64,000 nucleotides of DNA, taken from contig NZ_JBIQLE010000002.1 of NCBI RefSeq assembly GCF_044464525.1, positions 124,001 to 188,000 on the forward strand, written 5' to 3'. This DNA comes from Pusillimonas sp044464525 (GTDB lineage: Bacteria; Pseudomonadota; Gammaproteobacteria; Burkholderiales; Burkholderiaceae_B). Below the pieces are notes generated by a model, which searched no databases, had not been told where the DNA came from, and saw only the letters and a program-made list of their open reading frames with translations. The position numbers were made by a program, and so were the translations under genes. This document shows, piece after piece, positions 16,760-25,423 of this stretch. How positions within the stretch are numbered: position 1 is the first letter of the stretch; each line of letters begins with the position of its first letter.

Positions 16760-18928
16760 TTGAACAAGACCGCGACCACCTTGCTTGCCGCCACCTGCTG
16801 CGCACTGGCGCTTGCCGCATGCAGCAGCGGGGGAAGCTCCGACGATACGGCGTCAGGAACCCCCAACATCCTCTTCGTCATCATGGACGACGTCGGCATA
16901 GACCAGATGAAGGCCTTTGGTTATGGCGGCGACGATCCTCCGCACATGCCCAACATCGACATGGTGGCGGAAGCGGGGCTGCGCTTTCGCAATACCTGGT
17001 CCATGCCCGAGTGCTCACCGGCACGCGCGGGCTTTTTCGTGGGACGCTATCCATTTCGAACCCACATCTACCAGGCCATTGGCGAGAACGACCTGGCCAA
17101 TGCCCAGCTTTCTCCTTACGAAACCGCCATCCCGCAATTGCTTAAGCAGCGCGGCTATGAAAACGGCCTGTTCGGCAAGTTTCACCTGGCGGGGCCCGAC
17201 AACATCGAGCAGACAAACACCATGCCGGCCGTGCTGGGCTGGGACCGCTTCTACGGCTGGATCGAGGGCTTGCCAGAATCCATCGACACCTCGGCCGGAG
17301 GTGTGGCTTCGGAAGGCGTGCATATGTGCGGTTTCGTTCCCGGCAGCCGTGCTGCGGGCGGGGCCGATGCGGGCGCCTGCTACCAGCCTGATCTTAGCTG
17401 CGCGTACATCGAGCGAGAGTCGCTAGACCACGACGCGGCCGGCCTGCAGTGCCTCGATTCCGGCGGAATTTTCGTGCCGAACGCTCAATGCAGCGACACA
17501 GCGCCCACAGGCCTGAACTTCAAGCAGACCAATGCGCATTACGTATCGCCCTTGGTGATTATCGAGGCAGGCCAGGTCGAGGACGTACCGCTCGACGACA
17601 GCCGCTCGCGCGGTTTCCGCGCCCGCATCGAAACCAACGCCGCCATCGAATGGATCAATTCCCGCCCGGCGCAAAAGCCGTGGATGGCCACGCTTAGCTT
17701 CAGTTCGGCCCACACGCCCTGGCAACAGCCGCCCCAAAGCATGCTTCCAGGCGGGAAACCGGCCCTGGACACGCTGGACTGCAGCGAAACAGCACACGGC
17801 CGCCGGATACAGAATCGCATGACCGAAGCCCTGGACAGCGAGTTTGGCCGGCTGCTGGTCGAAACCGGCATGGCCACCCGCAACCGCGACGGCAGCCTGA
17901 ACTACGATCCCAAGGCAAGCAACACCGTCATCGTCATCGTGGGCGATAACGGCACGCTGGCTTCGGCGGTCAAAAAACCTTTCGTCAGCGGCCAGGCCAA
18001 GGGCACCGCCTACCAGACAGGCGTATGGGACCCGCTGATCGTCGCCGGGCCGCAAGTGGTCGAACCTGGACGAGAAATCGACCACATGGTCAACGTCGTC
18101 GATCTGTTCCAGTTTTTCGGCGAACTGGCCGGCATCGACGTGCACCAGGAAGTGCCTCGCACGCTGGATTCCGTGGGCATCCTGCCTTACCTGGGCGACC
18201 CCCGGCAGCCCAGCTTGCGCAGCATCAACTTTGCCATGGCCAACCTCAATGAACAGGCTAATGGCGTCAAGAACAGCCCTTGCGTCGTCGAAGGAACCAC
18301 GTGCACGCAGATTCCGATGAACAAAGAGATCTGTCAGGATACACAAGGCGTATGGTGGGGCCCCGGGTACGATGACCACAGCGTGATCGATAACGGCGGC
18401 GCGGGATACGGAAGCTGCGCCGAAGTCAACCAGGCGCTGCATGTAAAGGGCGAGCCGCTGTTGAATATTCTTGCCGAAACTTCGGTGGCGATACGAAACG
18501 TCAACCACAAGCTGGTACGCAATACGAGCCAGCTATATGACTCGGATAACGACAGTATTCGAACCGAAACAGTCGATGAGTTATTCGAAATCGACCAGGC
18601 CGCGCCTGTGCCGTTGCTGGACACAAAAGATCGGAATCTGTTGCCGCCCTCAAGCCCCGAAATAGAGGCCATCTACAAAGACCTGAAACAAAAGCTTGAA
18701 CGTATGTTGGCCTCTGACCCGCATTGTCCCGGCGACGGCAACATCGACGGCGTCGTCGACGGCAACGACCTGGAAAACTGGGCGCGCATCGCCAACGAAT
18801 GGGGCAAATCCAGCGTCTATGACGCCATCATCGACGACGTGCGCGACGGCGTGACCAATGCTGCCGACGGCACTGTCATCCAGAACAACCTTGGCAAAAC
18901 CTGCGAAAAAACCTATGCGCTTTACTAA
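16760..18928 (+). CDS. Lipoprotein sulfatase 2 with cysteine-rich inserts and dockerin-like tail
   Basis: Close paralogue of the preceding sulfatase, 722 residues. The lipobox is LAAC with Ser at +2. FVIMDDVGIDQMKAFGYGG begins the alkaline-phosphatase-like fold, and ECSPARAGFFVGRYP near residue 85 holds the formylglycine Cys (CxPxR). Cysteine-rich inserts start with HMCGFVPG near 189 and SPCVVEGTTC near 510. The C-terminal domain begins HCPGDGNIDGVVDGNDLENW and has a second, degenerate calcium-loop-like segment, VRDGVTNAADG. It starts with TTG, with AAGGA seven bases upstream. The stop is one base from the FGE gene, so the two are one transcript. Confidence 0.88.
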   Translation: MNKTATTLLAATCCALALAACSSGGSSDDTASGTPNILFVIMDDVGIDQMKAFGYGGDDPPHMPNIDMVAEAGLRFRNTWSMPECSPARAGFFVGRYPFRTHIYQAIGENDLANAQLSPYETAIPQLLKQRGYENGLFGKFHLAGPDNIEQTNTMPAVLGWDRFYGWIEGLPESIDTSAGGVASEGVHMCGFVPGSRAAGGADAGACYQPDLSCAYIERESLDHDAAGLQCLDSGGIFVPNAQCSDTAPTGLNFKQTNAHYVSPLVIIEAGQVEDVPLDDSRSRGFRARIETNAAIEWINSRPAQKPWMATLSFSSAHTPWQQPPQSMLPGGKPALDTLDCSETAHGRRIQNRMTEALDSEFGRLLVETGMATRNRDGSLNYDPKASNTVIVIVGDNGTLASAVKKPFVSGQAKGTAYQTGVWDPLIVAGPQVVEPGREIDHMVNVVDLFQFFGELAGIDVHQEVPRTLDSVGILPYLGDPRQPSLRSINFAMANLNEQANGVKNSPCVVEGTTCTQIPMNKEICQDTQGVWWGPGYDDHSVIDNGGAGYGSCAEVNQALHVKGEPLLNILAETSVAIRNVNHKLVRNTSQLYDSDNDSIRTETVDELFEIDQAAPVPLLDTKDRNLLPPSSPEIEAIYKDLKQKLERMLASDPHCPGDGNIDGVVDGNDLENWARIANEWGKSSVYDAIIDDVRDGVTNAADGTVIQNNLGKTCEKTYALY

Positions 18929-18929
18929 G

Positions 18930-20078
18930 ATGTCACGAAGAAGATGGTTGGTGCTGGGCGGCGCAACGGTCGGCGCCGCCGCAGTGGCGGCGGCGCTGGC
19001 CTGGAATTCCCCTGCGCCAAAGGCGCCGGCCGAACCCATCGTCGTCCTGGGCGACGGCGTCTCTGCTCCTGAAGGCATGGCCTGGGTACCGCCCGGCACG
19101 TTTCAAATGGGAAGCGAAAGCAAGTTGGCCCAGCTCAACGAAAAACCCGCTCATTCAGTCAGGGTAGGGGGGTTCTGGATGGACGTCGCCCACGTCACCA
19201 ACGACGAGTTTGCTGAATTCGTGCGCCAGACCGGCTATGTAACAACCGCTGAGCAAAAGCCTGATTGGGAAACCATACGCGTTCAATTGCCGCCTGGCAT
19301 TCCCAAACCGCCCGACGACGTCCTGGTGCCGGGCGCCATGGTATTCGCGGGCACCAATGGGCCCGTCGATCTGCGGGATTATTCGCAATGGTGGCGCTAC
19401 GTGCCCGGCGCCGACTGGCGTCATCCCCAAGGGCCGGGCAGCTCCATCGAAGACAAGGGCGATCACCCCGTCGTGCAGGTCAGCTACGACGACGCGCTGG
19501 CTTATGCCAAATGGGCCGGCAAACGCCTGCCCACCGAGGCCGAGTGGGAATATGCCGCGCGCGGCGGGCTCGAGCAGGCCACCTTTATATGGGGTGACGA
19601 ACTTATGCCCGACGGCCGGCAAATGGCAAACTATTGGGATACCGAACAGCAAGGCACGTTTCCGGTCGTCAGCCCCAAGGCGGGCGGCGCCGAGGGCACC
19701 GTACCGGCCCGCACCTTTCTACCGAATGGCTACGGCTTGTACGACATGACCGGCAACGCCTGGCAATGGGTGGCCGACTGGTACGGCGCCGATTATTTCG
19801 CCAAGCAGGCCACCGCCAAAAAGACCATCGACAACCCCAAGGGCCCCGAAAAATCATTCGACCCCTCAGACCCCGGCGCGCCCGCCAACGCGCCCAAGCG
19901 GGTGATACGCGGAGGGTCTTTCCTGTGCAACGAAAGCTATTGCCTGTCGTACCGGCCAAGCGCGCGGCGCGGCTCTGATCCCTACAGCCCCATGTCGCAT
20001 GTTGGATTCCGCTTGGTAAAGGACGCACCGGCGCCCACGGCGGCGCAGGTGGCGACGCATACAGCCAAGACACCTTGA
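18930..20078 (+). CDS. Formylglycine-generating enzyme with Tat-like leader
   Basis: SUMF1-type enzyme that oxidises the sulfatase active-site Cys to formylglycine, 382 residues. It is a true FGE rather than a generic FGE-sulfatase-domain protein because RGGSFLCNESYCLSYRPSAR near the C-terminus has the two copper-binding Cys of characterised FGEs. MAWVPPGTFQMGSES opens the domain near residue 50, and KRLPTEAEWEYAARGG is the central signature. The N-terminus MSRRRWLVLGGATVGAAAVAAALAW resembles a twin-arginine signal or anchor. ATG 18930 is chosen; 18915 is an alternative overlapping sulfatase 2. Periplasmic location is inferred from the leader. It is cotranscribed with sulfatase 2. Confidence 0.9.
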   Translation: MSRRRWLVLGGATVGAAAVAAALAWNSPAPKAPAEPIVVLGDGVSAPEGMAWVPPGTFQMGSESKLAQLNEKPAHSVRVGGFWMDVAHVTNDEFAEFVRQTGYVTTAEQKPDWETIRVQLPPGIPKPPDDVLVPGAMVFAGTNGPVDLRDYSQWWRYVPGADWRHPQGPGSSIEDKGDHPVVQVSYDDALAYAKWAGKRLPTEAEWEYAARGGLEQATFIWGDELMPDGRQMANYWDTEQQGTFPVVSPKAGGAEGTVPARTFLPNGYGLYDMTGNAWQWVADWYGADYFAKQATAKKTIDNPKGPEKSFDPSDPGAPANAPKRVIRGGSFLCNESYCLSYRPSARRGSDPYSPMSHVGFRLVKDAPAPTAAQVATHTAKTP

Positions 20079-20094
20079 AACCGCTTCAATGAAA

Positions 20095-20122
20095 AACGCC
20101 GATCGCTGGATCGGCGTTTTTT
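20095..20122. terminator. Bidirectional terminator between FGE and sulfatase 3
   Basis: AACGCCGATC-GCTG-GATCGGCGTT is a ten-pair stem flanked by A and T runs, so it can stop the FGE transcript and the convergent sulfatase 3 transcript. Confidence 0.88.
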
Positions 20123-20169
20123 GTTTCAGCTGAAGATGCCTTAAGGAATGAGCCCGAGAGCGGGCGAGC

Positions 20170-22365
20170 CTAAGAAGCCGGCCGGCAATCTCTGCGCATG
20201 TTCTGGTTGATGATGGCCAGGTCGGCCTCGTTCGTCAGGCCGTCGTGGTTGAAGTCGTACCAGCTTGAATGGCCGCCGTTATGGGTGCTGAAATACTTCC
20301 AGTTTTCGACATCTTGCTCGTCGACCACCAGGTCGAGGTTGCCGTCGCCGGGGCAATCGATATGGCTGGCAAGCAGGGTATCCATTTCGGTTGTCAGCGC
20401 CTGATAGTTTTGCTGCATTTCAGGCGTCATGTGATGAGGCGGCTGCAGCAAGTCCAGATTCTCGCGGTCCAGAAGCGGCAATGGGACGTTCTGATTAATG
20501 GCATAGAACTCTTCGCTGGATTCGACTTCGTTGCTGGCGCAGTTCAGGCGTTCGAGCTGCACCAATTTGAAGGATTCATTGCGCACGGCTCGTTGGGAGT
20601 TGGGCAAGAGATCGACGGGGTCATCGCCTTGGTTGACAAGGTACTCATTGACGGCACAGCATGATTCCAAGCCTTCGGCGCCCGCGACGCCACCTGGGCC
20701 ATACCAGACGCCGCTCTGGTCTGCGCATACCCCCGCTTGTGGAAAGATCTGAACGCACATATTGAACGCCGGAATCACGCAAGGTGAAGGGGGGTCGGCT
20801 TTGACCGACGCGATATTGGTGCCCATTTCGGTGTAATTGGTGCTGCGGATGCTTGTTTGAGATGGTTCAGTAAGGTAGGCGAGCACCGGCTGAGCGTCGA
20901 CCTGCCGCGTTTCGGGCAAGGCCTGCGCAAGATCGATGCCGGCCACTTCGCTGAACAAGGCGTACATATCGGCGGAATTGACCATGTGGGGCACTTCACG
21001 GCCGGGCTCTTTGACCATGGGGCCGGCCACTACCAACGGCACCCAGACCCCGGTCTGGTAGGGCGAACCTTTGGCTCGCGTCAGGCTGAAGGGGAATTTG
21101 ACGCTAGGGCCGTATGTGCCGTTGTCGGCCATTATGACAACCACGGTGTTGGTCTCTTGTGGCCGGTAATCAAGCGCGCCGTCTGCGCGATACTTGGCAA
21201 GGCCGGTTTCGACCATCAGGCGCCCGATTTCCGTATCCAGCGCTTCAATCATGTGGGTGGTCAGCTCGCGCTGCGCCAGCAACGAGCCCTCGTTCTCGGC
21301 ATCGTTTGTACACGTATAGGCGTCGATCTGGGCAGCGGCGTCGGGCAGCAATGAAACAGGCGGCGGCTGCAAGGGCGTATGGATGGCCGAATACCCTACG
21401 CTGGCCATCCAAGGCTTATCGGAAGGCTGCTGCGTGATCCAGTCGACAGCCAGGTCGGTTTCCATGATAGTGCGGTAGCCGCGACCCCGAGCGTGTTCCG
21501 GGGGGAACACCTGAACCGTGCCGTCCGCATGGTTGATGACAAGCTCGCTGGTGTAATAACCATTTTGTTCGGTGAAATCCAGGTAGCTGGGCGCCGAGGC
21601 GTGGCACGACTGGCCCGGGTCGAACAAGCCGCCGCCCGCCACGCAGGCCAGGCCGGGAATGCTCTCTTCCTGGGTAGATATGTCGGTGCATTCACCACTG
21701 GGCTGGTAGCAAGCGCCGGTGTCGGCGCCATGAGTCGGATCGGCCGCCAGGGTGGGTACAAAACCACATCCGTAATGGGCGTTGTTAGCGTGGTTGGCGC
21801 CGCCGGCGGTCGTGTCGATGGGGTAGGGCGCGCCGTCCAGGTAACCGGCGAAATAATCCCAACCCAGCTCGCGCATGGCGCCGTTTCCCAAGGGGTTGTT
21901 GTCAGGGTTGCGGTCGGATCCGACCAGGTGCATTTTGCCGATCAGGGCGTTGACGTACCCCTTTTCTTTTAGCAGCTTGGGCGTGGTGATCTCGAATGGC
22001 GACAACTGCGAATTGGCCAGGTCGGTGGAGACGACGGCGTTTTTTATGTTCGAGCGAAAGGGATAGCGGCCATTGAAGAAGGTGGCGCGGGTGGTCGTGC
22101 AAGTCGGCATTGACCAGGCATTGCGAAACGTAACGCCGGCCTGGGCGACTGCATTGATGGTGGAAGTTTTGGGTATGCCTTCTTGAATCACTCCGCCGTA
22201 GCCGAAGGCAGATAGCTGATCCACCCCAAGATCGTCCAACACCACGAACAAAATATTGGGGGGTTGTTTATCGTTCGACGCCACATCGTTTCCGCCGCTG
22301 CCGCAGGAAGCCAGGAAGAGGGCGGACAAAGTCGCCGCAAGCACAGCCGGAACTCTTCTATACAA
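20170..22365 (-). CDS. Lipoprotein sulfatase 3 with variant CTTTR active-site motif
   Basis: Third member of the local sulfatase family, 731 residues, convergent with the FGE gene. The lipobox is LASC with Gly at +2. FVVLDDLGVDQLSAFGYGG and MADNGTYGPS mark the two metal-binding segments. The active-site region reads SMPTCTTTRATFFNGRYP near residue 88: Cys and Arg are kept but the Pro of CxPxR is Thr. The same two cysteine-rich inserts are present (HYGCGFVP; SPCVIPAFNMC). The C-terminal domain has two calcium-loop-like segments, CPGDGNLDLVVDEQDV and DFNHDGLTNEADL. The TTG start is preceded by AGGAGA. Conversion by FGE may be less efficient. Confidence 0.87.
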   Translation of the reverse strand: MYRRVPAVLAATLSALFLASCGSGGNDVASNDKQPPNILFVVLDDLGVDQLSAFGYGGVIQEGIPKTSTINAVAQAGVTFRNAWSMPTCTTTRATFFNGRYPFRSNIKNAVVSTDLANSQLSPFEITTPKLLKEKGYVNALIGKMHLVGSDRNPDNNPLGNGAMRELGWDYFAGYLDGAPYPIDTTAGGANHANNAHYGCGFVPTLAADPTHGADTGACYQPSGECTDISTQEESIPGLACVAGGGLFDPGQSCHASAPSYLDFTEQNGYYTSELVINHADGTVQVFPPEHARGRGYRTIMETDLAVDWITQQPSDKPWMASVGYSAIHTPLQPPPVSLLPDAAAQIDAYTCTNDAENEGSLLAQRELTTHMIEALDTEIGRLMVETGLAKYRADGALDYRPQETNTVVVIMADNGTYGPSVKFPFSLTRAKGSPYQTGVWVPLVVAGPMVKEPGREVPHMVNSADMYALFSEVAGIDLAQALPETRQVDAQPVLAYLTEPSQTSIRSTNYTEMGTNIASVKADPPSPCVIPAFNMCVQIFPQAGVCADQSGVWYGPGGVAGAEGLESCCAVNEYLVNQGDDPVDLLPNSQRAVRNESFKLVQLERLNCASNEVESSEEFYAINQNVPLPLLDRENLDLLQPPHHMTPEMQQNYQALTTEMDTLLASHIDCPGDGNLDLVVDEQDVENWKYFSTHNGGHSSWYDFNHDGLTNEADLAIINQNMRRDCRPAS

Positions 22366-22576
22366 GGTATTCTCCTGTTTGCGGCCTGGTCCGGGTGCCC
22401 CTGGCAGCTCTTATTGCAAGCAATTACATTCTTCTGCGCTTTTGTTATGCAGGGCCAAAGCCATGTTTCGATGCGGATCGGTGCCGCGTTAAAACTAAAC
22501 TATTGTATGTTGATGAAAAAATCGTAACAGACTTTTTTTACGCCGTCATGAGAAATTTAAACAAAGCGAGGCCAGC

Positions 22577-23254
22577 ATGATATCCATGTGGGCGCCCTGG
22601 AATATCGAACCGGCGCTTTGGCTGGCCGCCATGGCGGCCTTTGCCCTGGCGCTGTGCATGCCGCTTGGCCGCATCGCCTATCGGCTGCCCCGGTCTTTGG
22701 ACCCCGCTATTCCCATTGAGATCACACCTCTTCATCGGCGTTATCGCCTGGGCTTCTGGATCGCGGCCCCGCTGCTGGCCGTGGCGTGCGCCTGGCGTTT
22801 CGGTGCGACACCGGCAGCCGTGGCGGCCACCGTCTATGTCGTGATTCTGCTGGCCCTGGCCTGGATCGACGCCGAAACCGGCTTCCTGCCCGATGCGCTG
22901 ACCCTGCCCCTGCTCTGGCTGGGCTTGCTGGTGAATGTGGGCGGTACATTCACGCCCCTGGCCGACGCTGTCGTCGGCGCGGCGGCCGGCTACATGTCGT
23001 TCTGGCTGATCAGCGGCGCCTTCCTGCTGCTGACGGGCCGCCAAGGCATGGGCAATGGCGACTTCAAGCTGCTCGCGGCGCTCGCAGCCTGGCTGGGCTG
23101 GATGCCGCTGCCATGGATTCTATTGATCGCTTCTTTGCTGGCCCTGGCCATCGCCCTGGTTCGCCGCCTGGCCGGCCGCATGCAAGCGGGCGAGGCATTC
23201 AGCTTCGGCCCTTACCTGGCGGTGGTCGGCATCGCTGCCTTGCTGCGGCTATAA
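22577..23254 (+). CDS. gspO: Type II secretion prepilin peptidase, peptidase domain only
   Basis: A24-family aspartyl prepilin peptidase of 225 residues that removes leader peptides of pseudopilins in the inner membrane. The catalytic Asp residues are in WIDAETGFLPD and in GMGNGDFKLL (GxGxxDxK motif). At least six membrane helices are visible. The N-terminal zinc-binding Cys pairs and methyltransferase domain of PilD/GspO are absent, so N-methylation of pseudopilins would need another enzyme. It opens the secretion block, 67 bases from the convergent gspC end. Confidence 0.88.
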   Translation: MISMWAPWNIEPALWLAAMAAFALALCMPLGRIAYRLPRSLDPAIPIEITPLHRRYRLGFWIAAPLLAVACAWRFGATPAAVAATVYVVILLALAWIDAETGFLPDALTLPLLWLGLLVNVGGTFTPLADAVVGAAAGYMSFWLISGAFLLLTGRQGMGNGDFKLLAALAAWLGWMPLPWILLIASLLALAIALVRRLAGRMQAGEAFSFGPYLAVVGIAALLRL

Positions 23255-23321
23255 AGCCCTGTTCTCTTTCAGCCGGGGCCGACCCTTGTTGAAATATTTA
23301 TGATGCCCGCTGGCAGGGCCG

Positions 23322-23795
23322 TCATGAAGCCGTGAGACCAGCGGGATCGACGGGCACGAACCCTTGGGGCGGCATGGGCTGGCTGGGCATGGTGATATCT
23401 TCAACGATGCCGTCCTGGTCGATGGAGACGCCGTTGGGCAGCACCGCCGACAGCGTCACGCCCTGAGCCAGCGTCTGGCCCACGCGATAGGCCTGGGCGG
23501 GGCCGCCGTTGATCGACAGCAGCGCCGCGCCTTGTTGTCCCGAGGCAATCAGGCCCACCACCGCAACCCGCAACCGTGCACTGCCGCCACCGAACCAGTT
23601 GGACACCGGCGTGAGGTCTTGACCCGGCGCCGGGCCGGAGGCCAAGGCCGGCGGTGCAGGGGCGGGGCGGGGCGCCAGAAGCAACGCGCTCCACAAACCA
23701 ATGCCCGCCGCCAGCGCAACCATGGCTGCGGCCTGGAGCAGGAAGGGGCCTCGAGCACCTAACGAGGCCGATAAGGAAATTACGCGTGGAAACAT
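23322..23795 (-). CDS. gspC: Type II secretion inner-membrane protein GspC-like
   Basis: A 157-residue bitopic protein: short cytoplasmic N-tail, one membrane helix (FLLQAAAMVALAAGIGLWSALLLA), proline-rich linker, then a homology-region-like domain with WFGGGSARLRVAVVGLIASGQQGAALLSINGG and YRVGQTLAQGVTLSAVLPNGV. GspC links the secretin to the inner-membrane platform. There is no PDZ or coiled-coil domain after the HR domain, as in short HxcP-type proteins. It is transcribed opposite to the rest of the gsp cluster, which is unusual. Confidence 0.82.
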   Translation of the reverse strand: MFPRVISLSASLGARGPFLLQAAAMVALAAGIGLWSALLLAPRPAPAPPALASGPAPGQDLTPVSNWFGGGSARLRVAVVGLIASGQQGAALLSINGGPAQAYRVGQTLAQGVTLSAVLPNGVSIDQDGIVEDITMPSQPMPPQGFVPVDPAGLTAS

Positions 23796-24100
23796 GCGAC
23801 AGATAATGCCTTAAAAAAGCTTGGCACGCAGCAATAATTGCCGTTTCGCGTGCGCTGTTCCCGATATGGGCCGATGAATGATGTCACCATGGCTGTGCTC
23901 GTTCGGCGCGCTACCTGCAGGCTCGAGGCTCTTATCAAGAATCATCCCGCCTTTCATCATTCTGACCAACTATAAATGTTAAATAACATTGACTATGGAG
24001 TTTGACGGCGAGTAGGATGCATTCGACCCTGGTTGTATCCAATTCATTCTTATTCGGTCGCATTCTTACCCAGCGCCCGATTGTTTTATTTTTCTTTGCA
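23796..24100. other. Divergent gspC/gspG control region
   Basis: A 305-base gap without a supported gene. Its right half is AT-rich (around 23971-23993). On the plus strand TTGACT at 23989 and TAGGAT at 24013, spaced 18 bases, form a weak sigma-70-like promoter for the GspG operon. No operator with a recognised consensus was seen. Confidence 0.35.
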
Positions 24101-24565
24101 ATGACAAGTAAATTCCTATCCTTGAGGTTCGGCCTGCGCTCCTTCTCTGCAAAGCCTTCACGGCACGCGGCGCTTCAGCGCGGCTTCTCGCTCATTGAGA
24201 TTATGGTTGTCGTGGTCATCATGGGCGTGCTGGCCGCACTGGTGGTGCCAAATGTCATGGACCGCCCAGACCAGGCACGAGTAGTGGCGGCCAAGCAGGA
24301 CATTGGCGCCATCATGCAGGCGCTCAAGCTTTATCGCCTCGATCATGGACGCTACCCCAGCAATGAGCAAGGCTTGAACGCATTGGTAGGCGAGCAGGGT
24401 AAAGGTTCAGCCTATATGGACCGCATTCCCACCGATCCCTGGAATACCCCTTATCAGTATCTCAACCCCGGGGTGCATGGCGAAATCGACGTATTTTCGC
24501 TGGGCGCCGACCGGCAACCCGGAGGCGAGAGCGTCGATGCCGACATCGGTTCCTGGACCCGCTGA
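24101..24565 (+). CDS. gspG: Type II secretion major pseudopilin
   Basis: Major pseudopilin of the secretion pseudopilus. The class III leader is cut at QRG-FSLIEIMVVVVIMG, with the conserved Glu at +5. The C-terminal globular part has the GspG signature YRLDHGRYPSNEQGLNALV and DPWNTPYQYLNPG, with acidic residues for calcium binding near the end. The start is uncertain: ATG 24101 gives 154 residues and a 28-residue leader without a clear ribosome site; ATG 24017 would give a longer one. First gene of the forward gsp operon and overlaps gspH. Confidence 0.92.
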   Translation: MTSKFLSLRFGLRSFSAKPSRHAALQRGFSLIEIMVVVVIMGVLAALVVPNVMDRPDQARVVAAKQDIGAIMQALKLYRLDHGRYPSNEQGLNALVGEQGKGSAYMDRIPTDPWNTPYQYLNPGVHGEIDVFSLGADRQPGGESVDADIGSWTR

Positions 24566-25055
24566 TCGCCGACAGCAAGGGTTCACCCTATTGGAGATGA
24601 TGATCGTCCTGGTCATCATCGGCATCGCCACCACCCTGGCTAGCGTCTCGGCCTTCGGCAATAACGAAGCTCGGGCGCTGCGCCAGGACGCCTTGCGGCT
24701 GGCGCAGCTTTTTACCGCTGCCCAAGTCGAGGCGCGAGCCAGCGGGCAATCCATCGTATGGCAGCATGATGTTGACGGTTATCGCTTCACGAGGTTGCCG
24801 CGCAAGCTGATCCTGCCCGCCCGGCTGGCGGCTCGCGGCCATCGCGTGGAAGACACCGCTCTGGATGCCGGGTCTATCCTGCGCCCGCGAGAATGGACGA
24901 CCGACAAGCCTGTGGATGTCCGCATCGAGCCTCGGGAAGTACTGATTTTCGGCGCTGACTGGATCGCCGGCCCCATGAAAATGGAGCTGGCCTCGGGCGA
25001 TCGTACAGTGACGCTTGCCCGCCTGGGCAACGGGCGTTTCGTGGTGGAGCAATGA
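24537..25055 (+). CDS. gspH: Type II secretion minor pseudopilin GspH
   Basis: Minor pseudopilin of 172 residues. The leader peptide ends QQG, followed by FTLLEMMIVLVIIGIATTLA with Glu at +5. The rest is a beta-rich domain containing AQVEARASGQSIVW, typical of GspH. ATG 24537 lies within the last codons of gspG, so translation is coupled; the stop overlaps gspI. Minor pseudopilins build the tip that contacts substrates. Confidence 0.88.
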   Translation: MPTSVPGPADRRQQGFTLLEMMIVLVIIGIATTLASVSAFGNNEARALRQDALRLAQLFTAAQVEARASGQSIVWQHDVDGYRFTRLPRKLILPARLAARGHRVEDTALDAGSILRPREWTTDKPVDVRIEPREVLIFGADWIAGPMKMELASGDRTVTLARLGNGRFVVEQ

Positions 25056-25423
25056 CGAGCCGGGCACGCCAGGACGGCTTCACTCTTATTGAAGTATTGG
25101 TGGCCCTCGCGATAGCGGGCGTGGCGCTTGCCGCCTGCGTCAGGGCCTTGGGCGTAGGTGCGACAGGCGTGCGCGCGATGCAAGAACGCAGCCTCGCCCA
25201 GCAGGCGGCGCAGAACTTCATGGCCGAAATCCGGCTTCAGGCTGTATTTCCCGCAGTAGGACGACGCACTCAGCCTTGTCCGCAGGGGCCGCTGGGTTTC
25301 CAATGCGAACAGGTGGTTCAGGCTACCCCGAACCCCGATTTTCGTCGCCTGACAGTGCGCGTGCGCCTGGGCGATGGGCCGGTTCTAACAGAGCTGGACG
25401 GCATTTCGTCCAGAGTTCAATGA
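25052..25423 (+). CDS. gspI: Type II secretion minor pseudopilin GspI
   Basis: Minor pseudopilin of 123 residues. Leader MTSRARQDG is followed by FTLIEVLVALAIAGVALAA with Glu at +5; RSLAQQAAQNFMAEIRL is the GspI-type helix extension. It starts at ATGA overlapping the gspH stop and ends in ATGA with gspJ. GspI is the core of the GspI-J-K tip complex. Confidence 0.9.
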   Translation: MTSRARQDGFTLIEVLVALAIAGVALAACVRALGVGATGVRAMQERSLAQQAAQNFMAEIRLQAVFPAVGRRTQPCPQGPLGFQCEQVVQATPNPDFRRLTVRVRLGDGPVLTELDGISSRVQ

